Origin: Mesorhabditis belari
Lineage: Eukaryota; Nematoda; Chromadorea; Rhabditida; Rhabditidae
Direction of reading: 5' to 3'
Length of the DNA: 64,000 bases
Assembly: GCA_958450365.1 (NCBI GenBank)
Contig: CAUEEP010000742.1
Location: 2,244,001 to 2,308,000 of the forward strand
In this document: in pieces, positions 1 through 9,246 of the stretch
Position numbering within the stretch: position 1 is the first letter of the stretch
Layout: each line of letters starts with the position of its first letter
Made by a program: the position numbers and the translations under genes
Notes under the pieces: model-generated
What the model was told of the DNA's origin: nothing
Seen by the model: only the letters and a program-made list of their open reading frames with translations
The model's database searches: none

Positions 1-211
1 TTGAAATGATAGTCATATTTAAAAAAAAAAGATTTCAATACCAACGTTAGAGTTAGATTTTAAAATACATTGCATTAAAAAAAGAAAAATCAAAAAAAAA
101 ACGAACCGAATTCGTGTGATGCTCATCTGTGCTCGAATCCGACCAGCATTTTCGCGTAGCCAGCGTTGGAACAAGCGTCAAGAAAATCAAAGCCAATTTT
201 AAAACGCTCAT
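1..211 (-). CDS. Ly-6/LU family protein, first exon only (cut by window edge)
   Basis: This is the signal-peptide exon of a three-finger (Ly-6/LU) gene; the remaining exons lie left of the window. The ATG is at 211. The reading runs through a hydrophobic leader (KLALIFLTLVPTLA) into TRKCWSDSSTDEHHT, matching exon 1 of the next two genes in the array, where RKCW holds the first of ten LU cysteines. The exon probably ends near 103-107, but the donor is not certain. The protein is expected to be secreted or GPI-anchored at the cell surface; its partner is unknown. It is the first of at least five paralogs in the same orientation. The exon is clear; the rest of the gene cannot be judged. Confidence 0.7.
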
Positions 212-942
212 AGCTGAAATCTGAATTTTCACACATTTAACTCATCTTTTAGTACAAAAATAGTAAAAATAATAAAAAAAAGTAGTCAATTGAATGGATC
301 AATATTTAAAGGCCGAAAACCAAAACGTTTCCATTTTCCACAAACTCGTGAAATCATTTTCACTGGTATTTCTTCTGCTATAGCTAATAATTCTCTTCTT
401 ACGTCAAGCTTTCCCTTTCTTATCATCGTTGACTCACTCCTTTCAAAGTTCTCAAAAACGAAATGCACATAAATCTGTCTAAATCGACTCGCAAAATTCA
501 GCATTTTTTCATTTTTTCTGCAAAAAATATGAAAAAATAGTCAAAATCACTGTTTCAGATCGATTTCCTTGGTGATCTAGTGGAAAAGTGACAAGTGAAC
601 GAACGAATTTCAAACGAATTTCAAACGAATTTCAAACGAATTTCAAACGAATTTCAAACGAATCATTACATTCCCAAGATAACACACTTAAAAAGAGGAA
701 AGTTGCTACACTCGAGCTTTTGATTTTCAAGTTTTAAGATAGCTTCGATCTTCGCAATAACTCTCAACTCTTTCCATTAGATTTTACGGTTCAAAAAATA
801 CTTTTGCATAAAAAAGCTTAATTTGTTTAAAACATTGTGAAAATATTACTATAAAAACAGTGTTTTAAAATTATCCCAGCAAACGTTAAAAACAATCAAC
901 TAATAATGAAAAACACAATAAACTATAAACATAAACAGCAGC

Positions 943-1106
943 TATAAACAGTAGCTATAAACAGTAGCTATAAACTGTAGCTATAAACTGTAGCTATAAA
1001 CAGTAGCTATAAACAGTAGCTATAAACAGTAGCTATAAACAGTAGCTATAAACTGTAGCTATAAACTGTAGCTATAAACTGTAGTTATAAACTGTAGCTA
1101 TAAACA
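943..1106. repeat. Minisatellite, CAGTAGCTATAAA-type unit
   Basis: About a dozen copies of a 13-base unit (cagtagctataaa / ctgtagctataaa) lie just downstream of the Ly-6 gene ending at 1266. Confidence 0.9.
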
Positions 1107-1265
1107 ATAAATTCCAATTGCTTTTAATACAATAAACTTTATAAAATATGAAAAGGATCTCAATATTAGATGTATTCTCTTTTTCTAACCCTTTAAATCT
1201 TATCTACTCGTTGATTTGAATCCAAATTCTTCTACAAAATCTCCGTTTACGGAATTTACTTGATT

Positions 1266-2195
1266 CTAGAGCTTTTTATGAAAATAATTAATATTTATGT
1301 AATTTTCAATAACATAAAAATACAAAGAGATTGACGAGAGAAAAGCGATGATCATCACATTGAAAGCACTTGTCGATCCATTGCATTTATTCCCTTTGCA
1401 ACAGTAAAAAGTGCCGACAGGAGTGGCCTGAAATTTTCAGTTTATACTATGCTTTTCAAAAGCCTTTTGCAATTTTATGTATTTCTATTTCTAGTTCACT
1501 TTCCAAATTTCGAGGCATAGCTGAAGAGTTTACCTACCTTTTCAGTGGATGGACACAGATCACCCGACACACCCGACGAACACGAGCAACCCCACGTATA
1601 AACACCCTGTAAAAGTTCCGGGTTTCGATTAATATCAATCTTATCGAATTTATTGAATTGAAAAGCAAAAAAAACTCTCACCATGTACTGCCACTTCACA
1701 CAGTAGTCACCGCAGTCGCATGTCACTTCGCGTTTCTAAAAATTTGAACTTCTTTTAGTCTAATAAAGATTCTGAATTTCAGTCTGAAATATGCATTTGA
1801 TTTAAAACTGATCTTAGAACTACTATTCAGAGAAAGGTAGCCAAAAAAAAAAACCTAAATTCCGTAATTTAGGTAAACCGTTCAAATCCAGACCACATTT
1901 TTATGCATTTATTTGCAATATAGCTAGCTTTGAGTGAAGCTACAGGCCTGGCTACTGGCTTGGCTTCACGAGAATTGAGCTTACAATTAAGTTACTTACA
2001 ATACTAATGAGTCAGCAATGTGAAATCTCAAAAATTTCCTTCTAAAATATCCATTGATTATCGTCTTTTCCCTTTTCAAACCCTGACCCCTTTCGTGTGA
2101 TGCTCATTCGTGTTCGAATCGGCCCAACATTTCCTCGAGGCGATCGTCGAAGAGATGAGTGTCAAGGAAATCAAAATACCAATAGCAATCTTCAT
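1266..2195 (-). CDS. Ly-6/LU three-finger surface protein (130 aa)
   Basis: Four exons, complement(1266-1427, 1538-1606, 1682-1735, 2088-2195), join in phase 0 to give 130 aa. Exon 1 carries a signal peptide (MKIAIGILISLTLISSTIAS) and RKCW. Exon 2 carries CDCGDYCVKW, exon 3 WGCSCSSG and DLCP, exon 4 YCCKGNKCNGS. The ten cysteines, ending CC-x4-CN, fit the LU/Ly-6 domain. After CN comes a hydrophobic stretch (VMIIAFLSSISLYFYV) that looks like a GPI-anchor signal, though a short charged tail follows it. The gene sits in a head-to-tail array of paralogs with the same four-exon layout. Intron 1 holds a 230 bp repeat (1815-2047) that recurs inverted in another array gene. The LU fold is secure; the ligand is unknown. 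Confidence 0.85.
1815..2047 (+). repeat. Dispersed repeat, copy 1 (inverted copy at 7147-7405)
   Basis: This 230 bp unit, with the core attgcaaatatagctagc region and a short paired segment (cctaaattccgtaatttagg), is repeated in reverse orientation at 7147-7405. It lies in intron 1 of the Ly-6 gene at 1266-2195. No coding potential is seen. Confidence 0.85.
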
Positions 2196-2296
2196 TTCTA
2201 AAAGTCACCTAATAGCTTAAAAGATTTTTACACAAATTTAGCTTCTATCAAGTCAAAAATATTGATGAGATAAGGTAATGGCTGTTCCAAAAAAAG

Positions 2297-2753
2297 TACC
2301 CTAAAGTCGCGAGTATAAGGTTTTTATACATTTTTATTGTTATATAAACTTTTATTATTGTTCTTGGAGCGCGGGATACTACAGGGTGACAGCCTATGAC
2401 CATTGCTATTTGTTATGTGCATGGATACATCCAGACGATAGTGTTGAAGAAGACGCTGGAAAGCATCTCTTTCGACCGTCGACGTGGACTTTGGCCGGAT
2501 GAAGAGGCCAGGGAGGGATCCATAAGACTGAGCACCGGAGAGGAGCAGGGCGGACGCGCCGAGCCACGCCCGGAGCAACAAATAACAGCATAAAATTGCT
2601 ATAACCCTCAATAAATTGACTTCTATTGTTCTTAAAAAGCAAAAAAGTTATGCTGCAGCGGGGTTCGAACCCTCGACACATCGTCAATTTGCATGACAGC
2701 CGTCAATTTGCATGCGAAAACCAAACAGAACTTATACTCGCGACTTTAGGGTA
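2297..2753. mobile_element. 457 bp element with perfect 23 bp terminal inverted repeats
   Basis: The ends are perfect inverted repeats: taccctaaagtcgcgagtat... at 2297 and its reverse complement ending at 2753. The interior is much more GC-rich (about 2440-2590) than the surroundings. It carries a Pol III B-box-like GGTTCGAACCC near 2661. No transposase is encoded, so it looks like a non-autonomous DNA element that may have captured foreign sequence. Confidence 0.75.
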
Positions 2754-3437
2754 ATTTCTTCCGGATTAGGTCAAGTCCAGGTCTAGCCTGGACTTGACTG
2801 GCTTGAGCGATATCAACACTAAATGCAGAGCTAAATTTATGCATTTCTAGGGCTTGCTTGGAACAATTCTCGATCTGTTTTTGTCATCAAATCAAACCCT
2901 CAAAAAATCTTTTGAGTTTTAGGAGTCAAAATCGAAATTTTTGCGTCAGACAGTTGCAAAAAAGCGAAAATTTTGTTGAAAAATTCAAATGCCAAATGGT
3001 GAATGTGAGAAATCAGCAATTCAGCAATTCGTGCTCAATTCAGCAATTCTTAAAAGTGAGACAGTTTCCAATATCAGTTTCCTTTATCAATTTCCATTTT
3101 TCAGCAAAACTTTCCAAGTTTTATCTAGTGCTTTTGTGAGTCATTTTTCTTTAAAGCCAAAAAGAGAGAAAGAAAATGATGAGAAATCTCTTTGTTCACT
3201 CAAGAGAAAACCACGAATGTACTCCGTTTTATCACGAAATTCAAGAATTCAAGAATTGCAAAGCGTGGGCGTTTGGAGAAAAATTCTCCACCGGAAATCT
3301 CGAGTGTTTTAGTGATAAAGTGATCGAAATACTTTCGATTTTCCCCCAAAATCACTGTTCCAGATCGATTTCTTGGCGTTGAACTTGATGGTAACCGTTA
3401 TTTTTACATTTGTAAAGATATTTATTGCATTTATTGA

Positions 3438-4106
3438 CTAATACTTTAAGAGGAAAGCTGAGATCACGAAGAGAATGGTGAAAGAGAAAGAGGCGAGACT
3501 CGAGCTATTGCATTTGTCTTTCTTGCAGCACCAAAGGTTCGGCACGGCGTTCTGGTCGTTCTAGAAATTTTGATATCTTGATTATTTGATTATTTGATTA
3601 TTTTTTTTGTTAGGTCATTAGAACGAAGTCAGATCCGGACCTGAATAGATAAAAAACTTGGTCTAGCCTTGGCCAAATCCCTAGATTCGCCTGAGTTTCT
3701 AGAATCCGGCTGGAATTTCCAATTCAAGAAAAACTCGAACGAAAAGCTATGAAATTCTCGAAAACTCTCACCGGACAAAGGTCAATGCCTCCAGCTGAAC
3801 ACGAGCAGCCCCAGCCATAGCCCCCAAGCTAAATCTGCATCTTTACACTGATTTCTCCTCATTTTCCAACTCACGTCTGTTCCAACTTTCATGCAATAAT
3901 CTCCACAATCGCACGTTACAGCTTTCTTCTGAAATTTGTGATATTCCCGAATTCTATTTTTAAAATCTTAAGAACAAAGCCGAACTTGTACTCAAGAAAT
4001 GTACCTTTTTCGTGTGTTTCCCATCGCTACTGGCATCGCTCCAACATTTTCGCGCCTCCACCGAAACGAGCAACAAAACAAAGCAGAAAGCAATTGTGGA
4101 TCTCAT
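3438..4106 (-). CDS. Ly-6/LU three-finger surface protein (111 aa)
   Basis: Four exons, complement(3438-3560, 3772-3828, 3875-3928, 4005-4106), all phase 0, give 111 aa. The leader is MRSTIAFCFVLLLVSVEA, followed by RKCWSDASSDGKHTKK. Exon 2 reads CDCGDYCMK, exon 3 GWGCSCSAGGIDLCP, exon 4 WCCKKDKCNSS. The C-terminus is hydrophobic (FTILFVISAFLLKY) and stops directly after, as in a GPI-anchor precursor. All ten LU cysteines are present. Two AATAAA signals lie just past the stop (minus strand, within 3421-3435). It is closest to its left neighbour; introns are compact, unlike the repeat-filled introns of the other copies. Confidence 0.87.
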
Positions 4107-4221
4107 CTAGAACAATAGAAATATTCTTTTGAAAGTCTTTAAATCATCAGAAGAGTTTCAAATTTGAAATCACACATAACAGAAAGAAAAGTGAGCGTAA
4201 ATTTATTATATTCTTTAAGGT

Positions 4222-4345
4222 AACGGCAGGTAATGATATTTAAGATAATGATATTTAAGATAATGATATTTAAGATAATGATATTTAAGGTAATGATACT
4301 TAAGGTAATGATACTTAAGGTAATGATACTTAAGGTAATGATACG
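4222..4345. repeat. Minisatellite, TAATGATATTTAAGA unit
   Basis: A 15-base unit (taatgatatttaaga, drifting to taatgatacttaagg) repeats about eight times, upstream of the Ly-6 gene at 3438-4106. Confidence 0.9.
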
Positions 4346-4818
4346 GACAACAGAAAAAATACCGAAACCACAACCAGCAAAAGTGTTTTTATAAGAAATC
4401 ACGCAGGCAAGCTAAAGAATGAAAACGACCTTTCTCATATTTCTCCTTAAAATCGAGTTTCAAAGAGTTGAAATCTTTGAAATGTTCATTCTGAAGAATT
4501 TGACGGTTTAGTTTTAGTTTATTTTCTGAATATTAAAGATCTCATGTAAGGGAATGCTTAGAAATAGAAAAGATGAACGTTTGATTCGTCTTATGTTTAG
4601 TTAAAGTTTAAGAGAATATTCTAAAAGCTTTGTATAATTGATAAAATTTTTCTTTTGGTTAGATTGTAAAGTTCATTTCTACAGTTTTTTTTGGTTATCC
4701 CTAGAAAGCTAGCAAATTTACACTTTTATCTAAACGATTGAGTTATTGAATTGAATTTACTGAATTCTCAGAATCAGCAATTTTAATAAAATTTTTCAAT
4801 ATCATTACCTATCGTTAC

Positions 4819-5630
4819 TAGAGTGTGTTCCTCGCGAGTAATTTTGCATGAGTAATTTTTTACTCGAGTAATGCGTTTTCTAAAAAGTGCGCCTGCGCGA
4901 AAAAAAATATAAAAGCAATTTTTTGCGCAGGTTTTTTCATTTTTTGGTTTACCATCGTTCGGTTTGGTATCTTTAAGTGTCGTTATTGCGGGGTTCTTTT
5001 TGTCATTTTCGATTTTTGGGAGTGGGACAAATGCGACCTTTTTTTTGCGCACCTGGACATTTGCGCACCTTTTTTTTTTGCTGGAAAAGGCCTTAGGCAA
5101 GGCTGTAGAGCTTCGAAAATACTTCCATATAAGGGAATCGTATGCGTAGATTCCGAATTTCGACAAATCAGACCTCGCTGACACGTCAAATTTGGGCTAA
5201 AAGGCAAAAACTGCGGAAAAGCGTTAAGTTGCGTAGTTTTTGCCTTTTAGCCCAAATTTGACGTGTCAGCGAGGTCTGATTTGTCGAAATTCGGAATCTA
5301 CGCATACGATTCCCTTATATGGAAATACTTTCGAAGCTCTACCGCCTTGCCTAAGGCCTTTTCCAGCAAAAAAAAAGGTGCGCAAATGTCCAGGTGCGCA
5401 AAAAAAAGGTCACTTTTGTCCCACCCCCAGGTTTTTCAAAAAAAAAATCCTTTTTACATTGGAAGGAAGGAATTTCCCACCAAATCAATTAAACGGCTGA
5501 GTATCTTTAAAAAGCATCCCATATAATGCGGGGCTCGTCATTTTTTTGCAATAATTTTTGCTAAAAATACGGTAATTTTTTCCCAAGTGTGCGTTTTAAA
5601 AAGCGCATTACTCGCGAGGAACACACTCTA
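4819..5630. mobile_element. Foldback element A, copy 1 (nested hairpin)
   Basis: Outer inverted ends (tagagtgtgttcctcgcgag at 4819 and its complement ending at 5630) enclose a second, much longer hairpin at about 5022-5427. Its arms of about 185 bp are nearly identical and separated by a 22 bp asymmetric loop. The arms contain tracts such as tttgcgcacctggacatttg. Related copies lie at 13774-14196 and 23074-23873, and a diverged relative at 29204-29653. No transposase is present. Confidence 0.85.
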
Positions 5631-6400
5631 ATCGTTGCCTTAAAAAATATGATAACTTTACGCTCAATTTTCTTTCTGTTAACTCATTCATTCAGTTTTC
5701 ATTCAGTAGACTCTCAATTCATTCAGTAAACTCTTTTTTAAACGATTTAACTTTCCACAAAACAAATGAAAACAAGAAATCGAATCAATCAAATCAATCA
5801 AATCAATCAATCAATCAAAAAACAAAGAACTTTTTTTTGAACTCGTTTAACACTTTAAAACATCATCACCAGCTCAATTAGCCGTTAAAATCAAGTAGTT
5901 TACTGTCGTCACAAGGAATATTGTAGCATCAACTAAGCTAGTCTCTATAAAGAATCAAGATCTAGAGCTAGGGTAGCTTTGCAAATTGCAAATCAGCTAA
6001 AAGCTCGACTCAAAATGAGTGAAATCACCTGACCAAACGCTAAACTTATCATCCTTTTATTTAGCTTTTTAATCGACAAAGAATTTTTATCATTTACTCA
6101 TCACTTTTATTGTTTTTTTACTTGGACTTTCGAAAATTTTCTCTATTAAAAAAAATCTATCAAGAAAGCCACATTACGGTCCTTTTTTTCTTATCAATTT
6201 TCCTCTCAATCTTTTATTTTTTTTACTAAAAACGAATCTTTATGTATTTCCGGATTTTTCTGAGCGATGAGCTGTCATTATTTTCTTTTTTTTTCATTAA
6301 AAAATCAAAAAAAATCTTTTTTCTCATCAAAAAATCAAAAAAATCAACAAATTTATCTTTCCAAACTTGTTTATTTATTTATTATAAATCATTTATTTAT

Positions 6401-7887
6401 TCATTTTCCAAAGAAAAAGAAACAAAACCCAAATGTGAGGAATGAGACGAGGAAAAAGTGTTGCCTTGTCACAGATCCATTGCACAAATTCCCCGTGCAG
6501 CAGTCGACCTCGATCTCTGGATCGGTGCCCCAAACATCGCGACCTTTTTGCTAAATGAAAACTTATTCATAAAGTACTGAAAACAGTTCGAAATTAACAA
6601 TTGACTGATCACCTTTATGCTTTGGAATTTGCTCACTGATTACTGTGATTTGCATTCTCTTTGCCCAGAGTTTAGCAGTGTTTAAGTGCCTTTGGTACTT
6701 GTCGGTTATATCAGTTTTTTGATGGCTGGGAATGGCTGGGAATGGCACATCGACTCCGGATTCAAACCAGCAACCTTTCGCTTATCAGGCGAACTTTCTA
6801 CGGTACTTGTCGGTTATACATCCACAGAGACTCAGCTCTGGTTAAACAAGGAGCTGACAACAGTGATTAGTGATTAGTCTGAAGTGATCAGTCGATGAGT
6901 CGAATGAAAATCGATAGCCGAGAGGACTCGGATGGAGATGCTGATGACCGAGATGAGTCTTTGTGAATTTATAACCGACAAGTACCATTCTATTTTCATT
7001 TTCTCATAAATATCAACGTAAAAATAGAATTCCTTTCCTCACCTGACACATATTGATTTGTCCTTCGACCTCATTATAACATCCGCATCCCCATTGTGAA
7101 CCCTCTTTTCCCATTGCCTATATTACATCATTTCATTAGAATTCTTAGATTTTTACGAATCTAGAAGGAAATTTTTGAGATTTCACATTGCTGACTCATT
7201 AGTATTGTAAGTAACTTAATTGTAAGCTCAATTCTCGTGAAGCCAAGCCAGTAGCCAGGCCTGTAGCTTCACTCAAAGCTAGCTATATTGCAAATAAATG
7301 CATAAAAATGTGATCTGGATTTGAACGGCTTACCTAAATTACGGAATTTAGATTTTTTTTTGGCTACCTTTCTCTAAATAGTTGTTCTAAGATCTAAGAT
7401 CTAAGATAATATGTTTATGCATTCATTTGCAATATAGCTAGCTTTAGATCAAATGCATAGTTCAAGCTGAAATTCAGAATCTTTACTTTATTACTTACTT
7501 TTTCTTTACTTTTTCTGTTTTTTCTTAAAGCTTATCAACTTTCAAAAGGGTTATCTTTAGGTTAAAGAAATGAAATGGAAAAGAAAGAAGAATGATTGAT
7601 GATTTACACTCATATCAACCATCAACAACTCACCTCGATATAGAATTTCACACAATAATCTCCGCAAGCGCACTCGACCTCCTTTTTCTAGATATATAAA
7701 TTATAACAATGTTAAGTGCTTTGTGTTCTGATTTTTCCAATCCAAGAAATCTTTTCGATATCACTAGCTTTAAATCAACCTTATCTGAATGATGCTTTGT
7801 CGTGCTCTCATCTTCGTAACACTTCAACGATGTTGTTGTCGAGAAAAAGAATAAAAAGAGAAATGTGAGTGCCGAGATTTGACTCAT
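6401..7887 (-). CDS. Ly-6/LU three-finger surface protein (128 aa)
   Basis: Four exons, complement(6401-6550, 7043-7117, 7634-7687, 7780-7887), all phase 0, give 128 aa. Signal peptide MSQISALTFLFLFFFSTTTS is followed by LKCYEDESTTKHH. Later exons carry CACGDYCVKFY, WGCGCYNEVEGQINMC and DCCTGNLCNGS. The tail (FFLVSFLTFGFCFFFGK) looks like a GPI signal. KCYE replaces the RKCW of the first three copies, so this gene and the next form a second subgroup. Several AATAAA signals follow the stop on the minus strand (6372-6400). Introns 2 and 3 contain repeats, including an inverted copy of the repeat in the gene at 1266-2195. Confidence 0.87.
6688..6991. repeat. tRNA-like fragment flanked by repeats of a 15-base word
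   Basis: The word gtacttgtcggttat occurs at about 6696 and 6800 and inverted at about 6971. On the minus strand between them is a half tRNA: an anticodon-like arm (TTCGC-ctgataa-GCGAA) followed by a B box (GGTTTGAATCC). The 5' tRNA half is missing. This looks like a SINE-type or tRNA-derived remnant, not a working tRNA gene. Confidence 0.5.
7147..7405 (-). repeat. Dispersed repeat, copy 2 (inverted relative to 1815-2047)
   Basis: This is the reverse complement of the 1815-2047 unit with few differences. It lies in intron 2 of the Ly-6 gene at 6401-7887, so two array paralogs carry the same element in opposite orientation. Confidence 0.85.
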
Positions 7888-8357
7888 TTTGTGAATGCGT
7901 GTTTTTCTGAAAGTGTCAAAAATCGGCCGCGCAAAATAAAAAAAAAAACCTTAAAAGTGAAGCTGCAAAATTTAGACCTCAGACTTTAAATGCCAAACTT
8001 TTTCAAAGCCGATTTGTCATTTTTTTGTTCCCGAAAAATTTCCACATCAACCCAATGTTTACCTTTCTTGTATTTGCGGTCGAAAATTTTATGCTTGTTC
8101 TGAAAGATTTTGTAAAAAAAACCATTCAAAGTTTGGATTGATAATGATGAGTCAAACCGGTTGATCTCGAAAATCGCTTTGGCATCAAAAAAAAACTCAA
8201 AACTTGGCACACATTGGGTAAAAGTTAATCATCAAAGCAGAATCAAGTACCCGAAAAACGAATTGTCGCTTTTAAACCTGACAAGAGGCGAACAATTTGC
8301 ATATCATAGCGGAGAAATGTTCTAACTGGGCCACAGGACATATCAGACTTGACTTGG

Positions 8358-8735
8358 TAAGGCAAGAAGGCAAAGCAAGATGGCAAGGCATGAAGGTAAG
8401 GCAAGGCAAGATGGCAAGGCAAGAAGGCAAGGCAAGATGGCAAGGTAAGGCATGAAGGCAAGGCAAGATGGCAAGGTAAGAAGGCAAGGCAAGAAGGCAA
8501 GGCAAGAAGGCAAGGCAAGAAGGCAAGGCAAGGGCAAGGCGAGGGGCAAGGGCAGGCAGGGCAGGCGGGGGCGGGAAGGCAAGGCAAGAAGGCAAGGCAA
8601 GAAGGCAAGGCAAGAAGGCAAGGCAAGAAGGCAAGGCAAGAAGGCAAGGCAAGAAGGCAAGGCAAGAAGGCAAGGCAAGATGGCAAGGCAAGAAGGCAAG
8701 GCATGAAGGCAAGGCATGAAGGCAAGGCATGAAGG
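8358..8735. repeat. Minisatellite, AAGGCAAGGCAAGA unit
   Basis: More than twenty copies of aaggcaaggcaag(a/a-t-g-g) are interrupted once by a G-rich variant (8528-8575). It is open in several frames only because the unit lacks stop codons; it is not treated as coding. Confidence 0.92.
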
Positions 8736-8770
8736 CAAAGTCCTTCTATGGGCTAAGGCTGGGAATACAA

Positions 8771-8845
8771 AACATGGTCGGCGCCGGGATTTGAACCCGC
8801 CACTTCTGGCTTGCTGGACGAACACTCTATCAATGAGCTACATTG
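8771..8845 (-). pseudogene. tRNA-like sequence (Ala-AGC-like), probably dead
   Basis: On the minus strand a D-arm (TAGCTC-ATTGATA-GAGT), an anticodon loop CCAGCAA (AGC would be Ala) and a T-arm (CGGG-TTCAAAT-CCCG) are in the right order and spacing. However, the acceptor stem has about three mismatches, the anticodon stem is poor, and U33 is C. It looks like a degenerate tRNA or tRNA-derived repeat. Confidence 0.5.
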
Positions 8846-9246
8846 CCACGTATCGCTTTGCCGCCAGGTAGGACTTTATGCTTTACTCAAAGTAATGCAA
8901 AGGTCAGAAGCTAGTTCTGATGACTTTTGGCGGATCTTTGTAGGGCAAACCGGCACCAAGCCAGAAACCAGATCTTGCCTGACCTGGGTTCGCTCAAAAA
9001 AAATGACAATCTTGATAGGAAACTTCTCTTATACGATCTCTTCGATATCTCTTCGATAATTCCATTAATTTCTAATGTAAATAAAAATTTTTCATCTCTC
9101 TGCATTTCTAAAGAAATCTTCTTGAAATCATTTATTTTTCTGTACATTTTTTTAGCACACTTTGGAATAAGTGAATGTTAAAAACTTTTATAAAAAAAAA
9201 ACCCCTTCAAAATCACTAACAATATATACAATCTATTGAAATGAAT

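Noticed and set aside
5240..5500. The same 40-residue reading (starting MPFSPNL) in every copy of foldback element A
   Set aside because: It repeats because the element's arms repeat, and it occurs on both strands of the hairpin. The frames end at different points in each copy and no domain is seen.
8243..8825. Overlapping long frames with Cys-Leu-Ala-Pro repeats on the minus strand and a Lys/Arg/Gln repeat on the plus strand
   Set aside because: They are translations of the AAGGCAAGGCAAGA minisatellite in every frame, without splice or start context.
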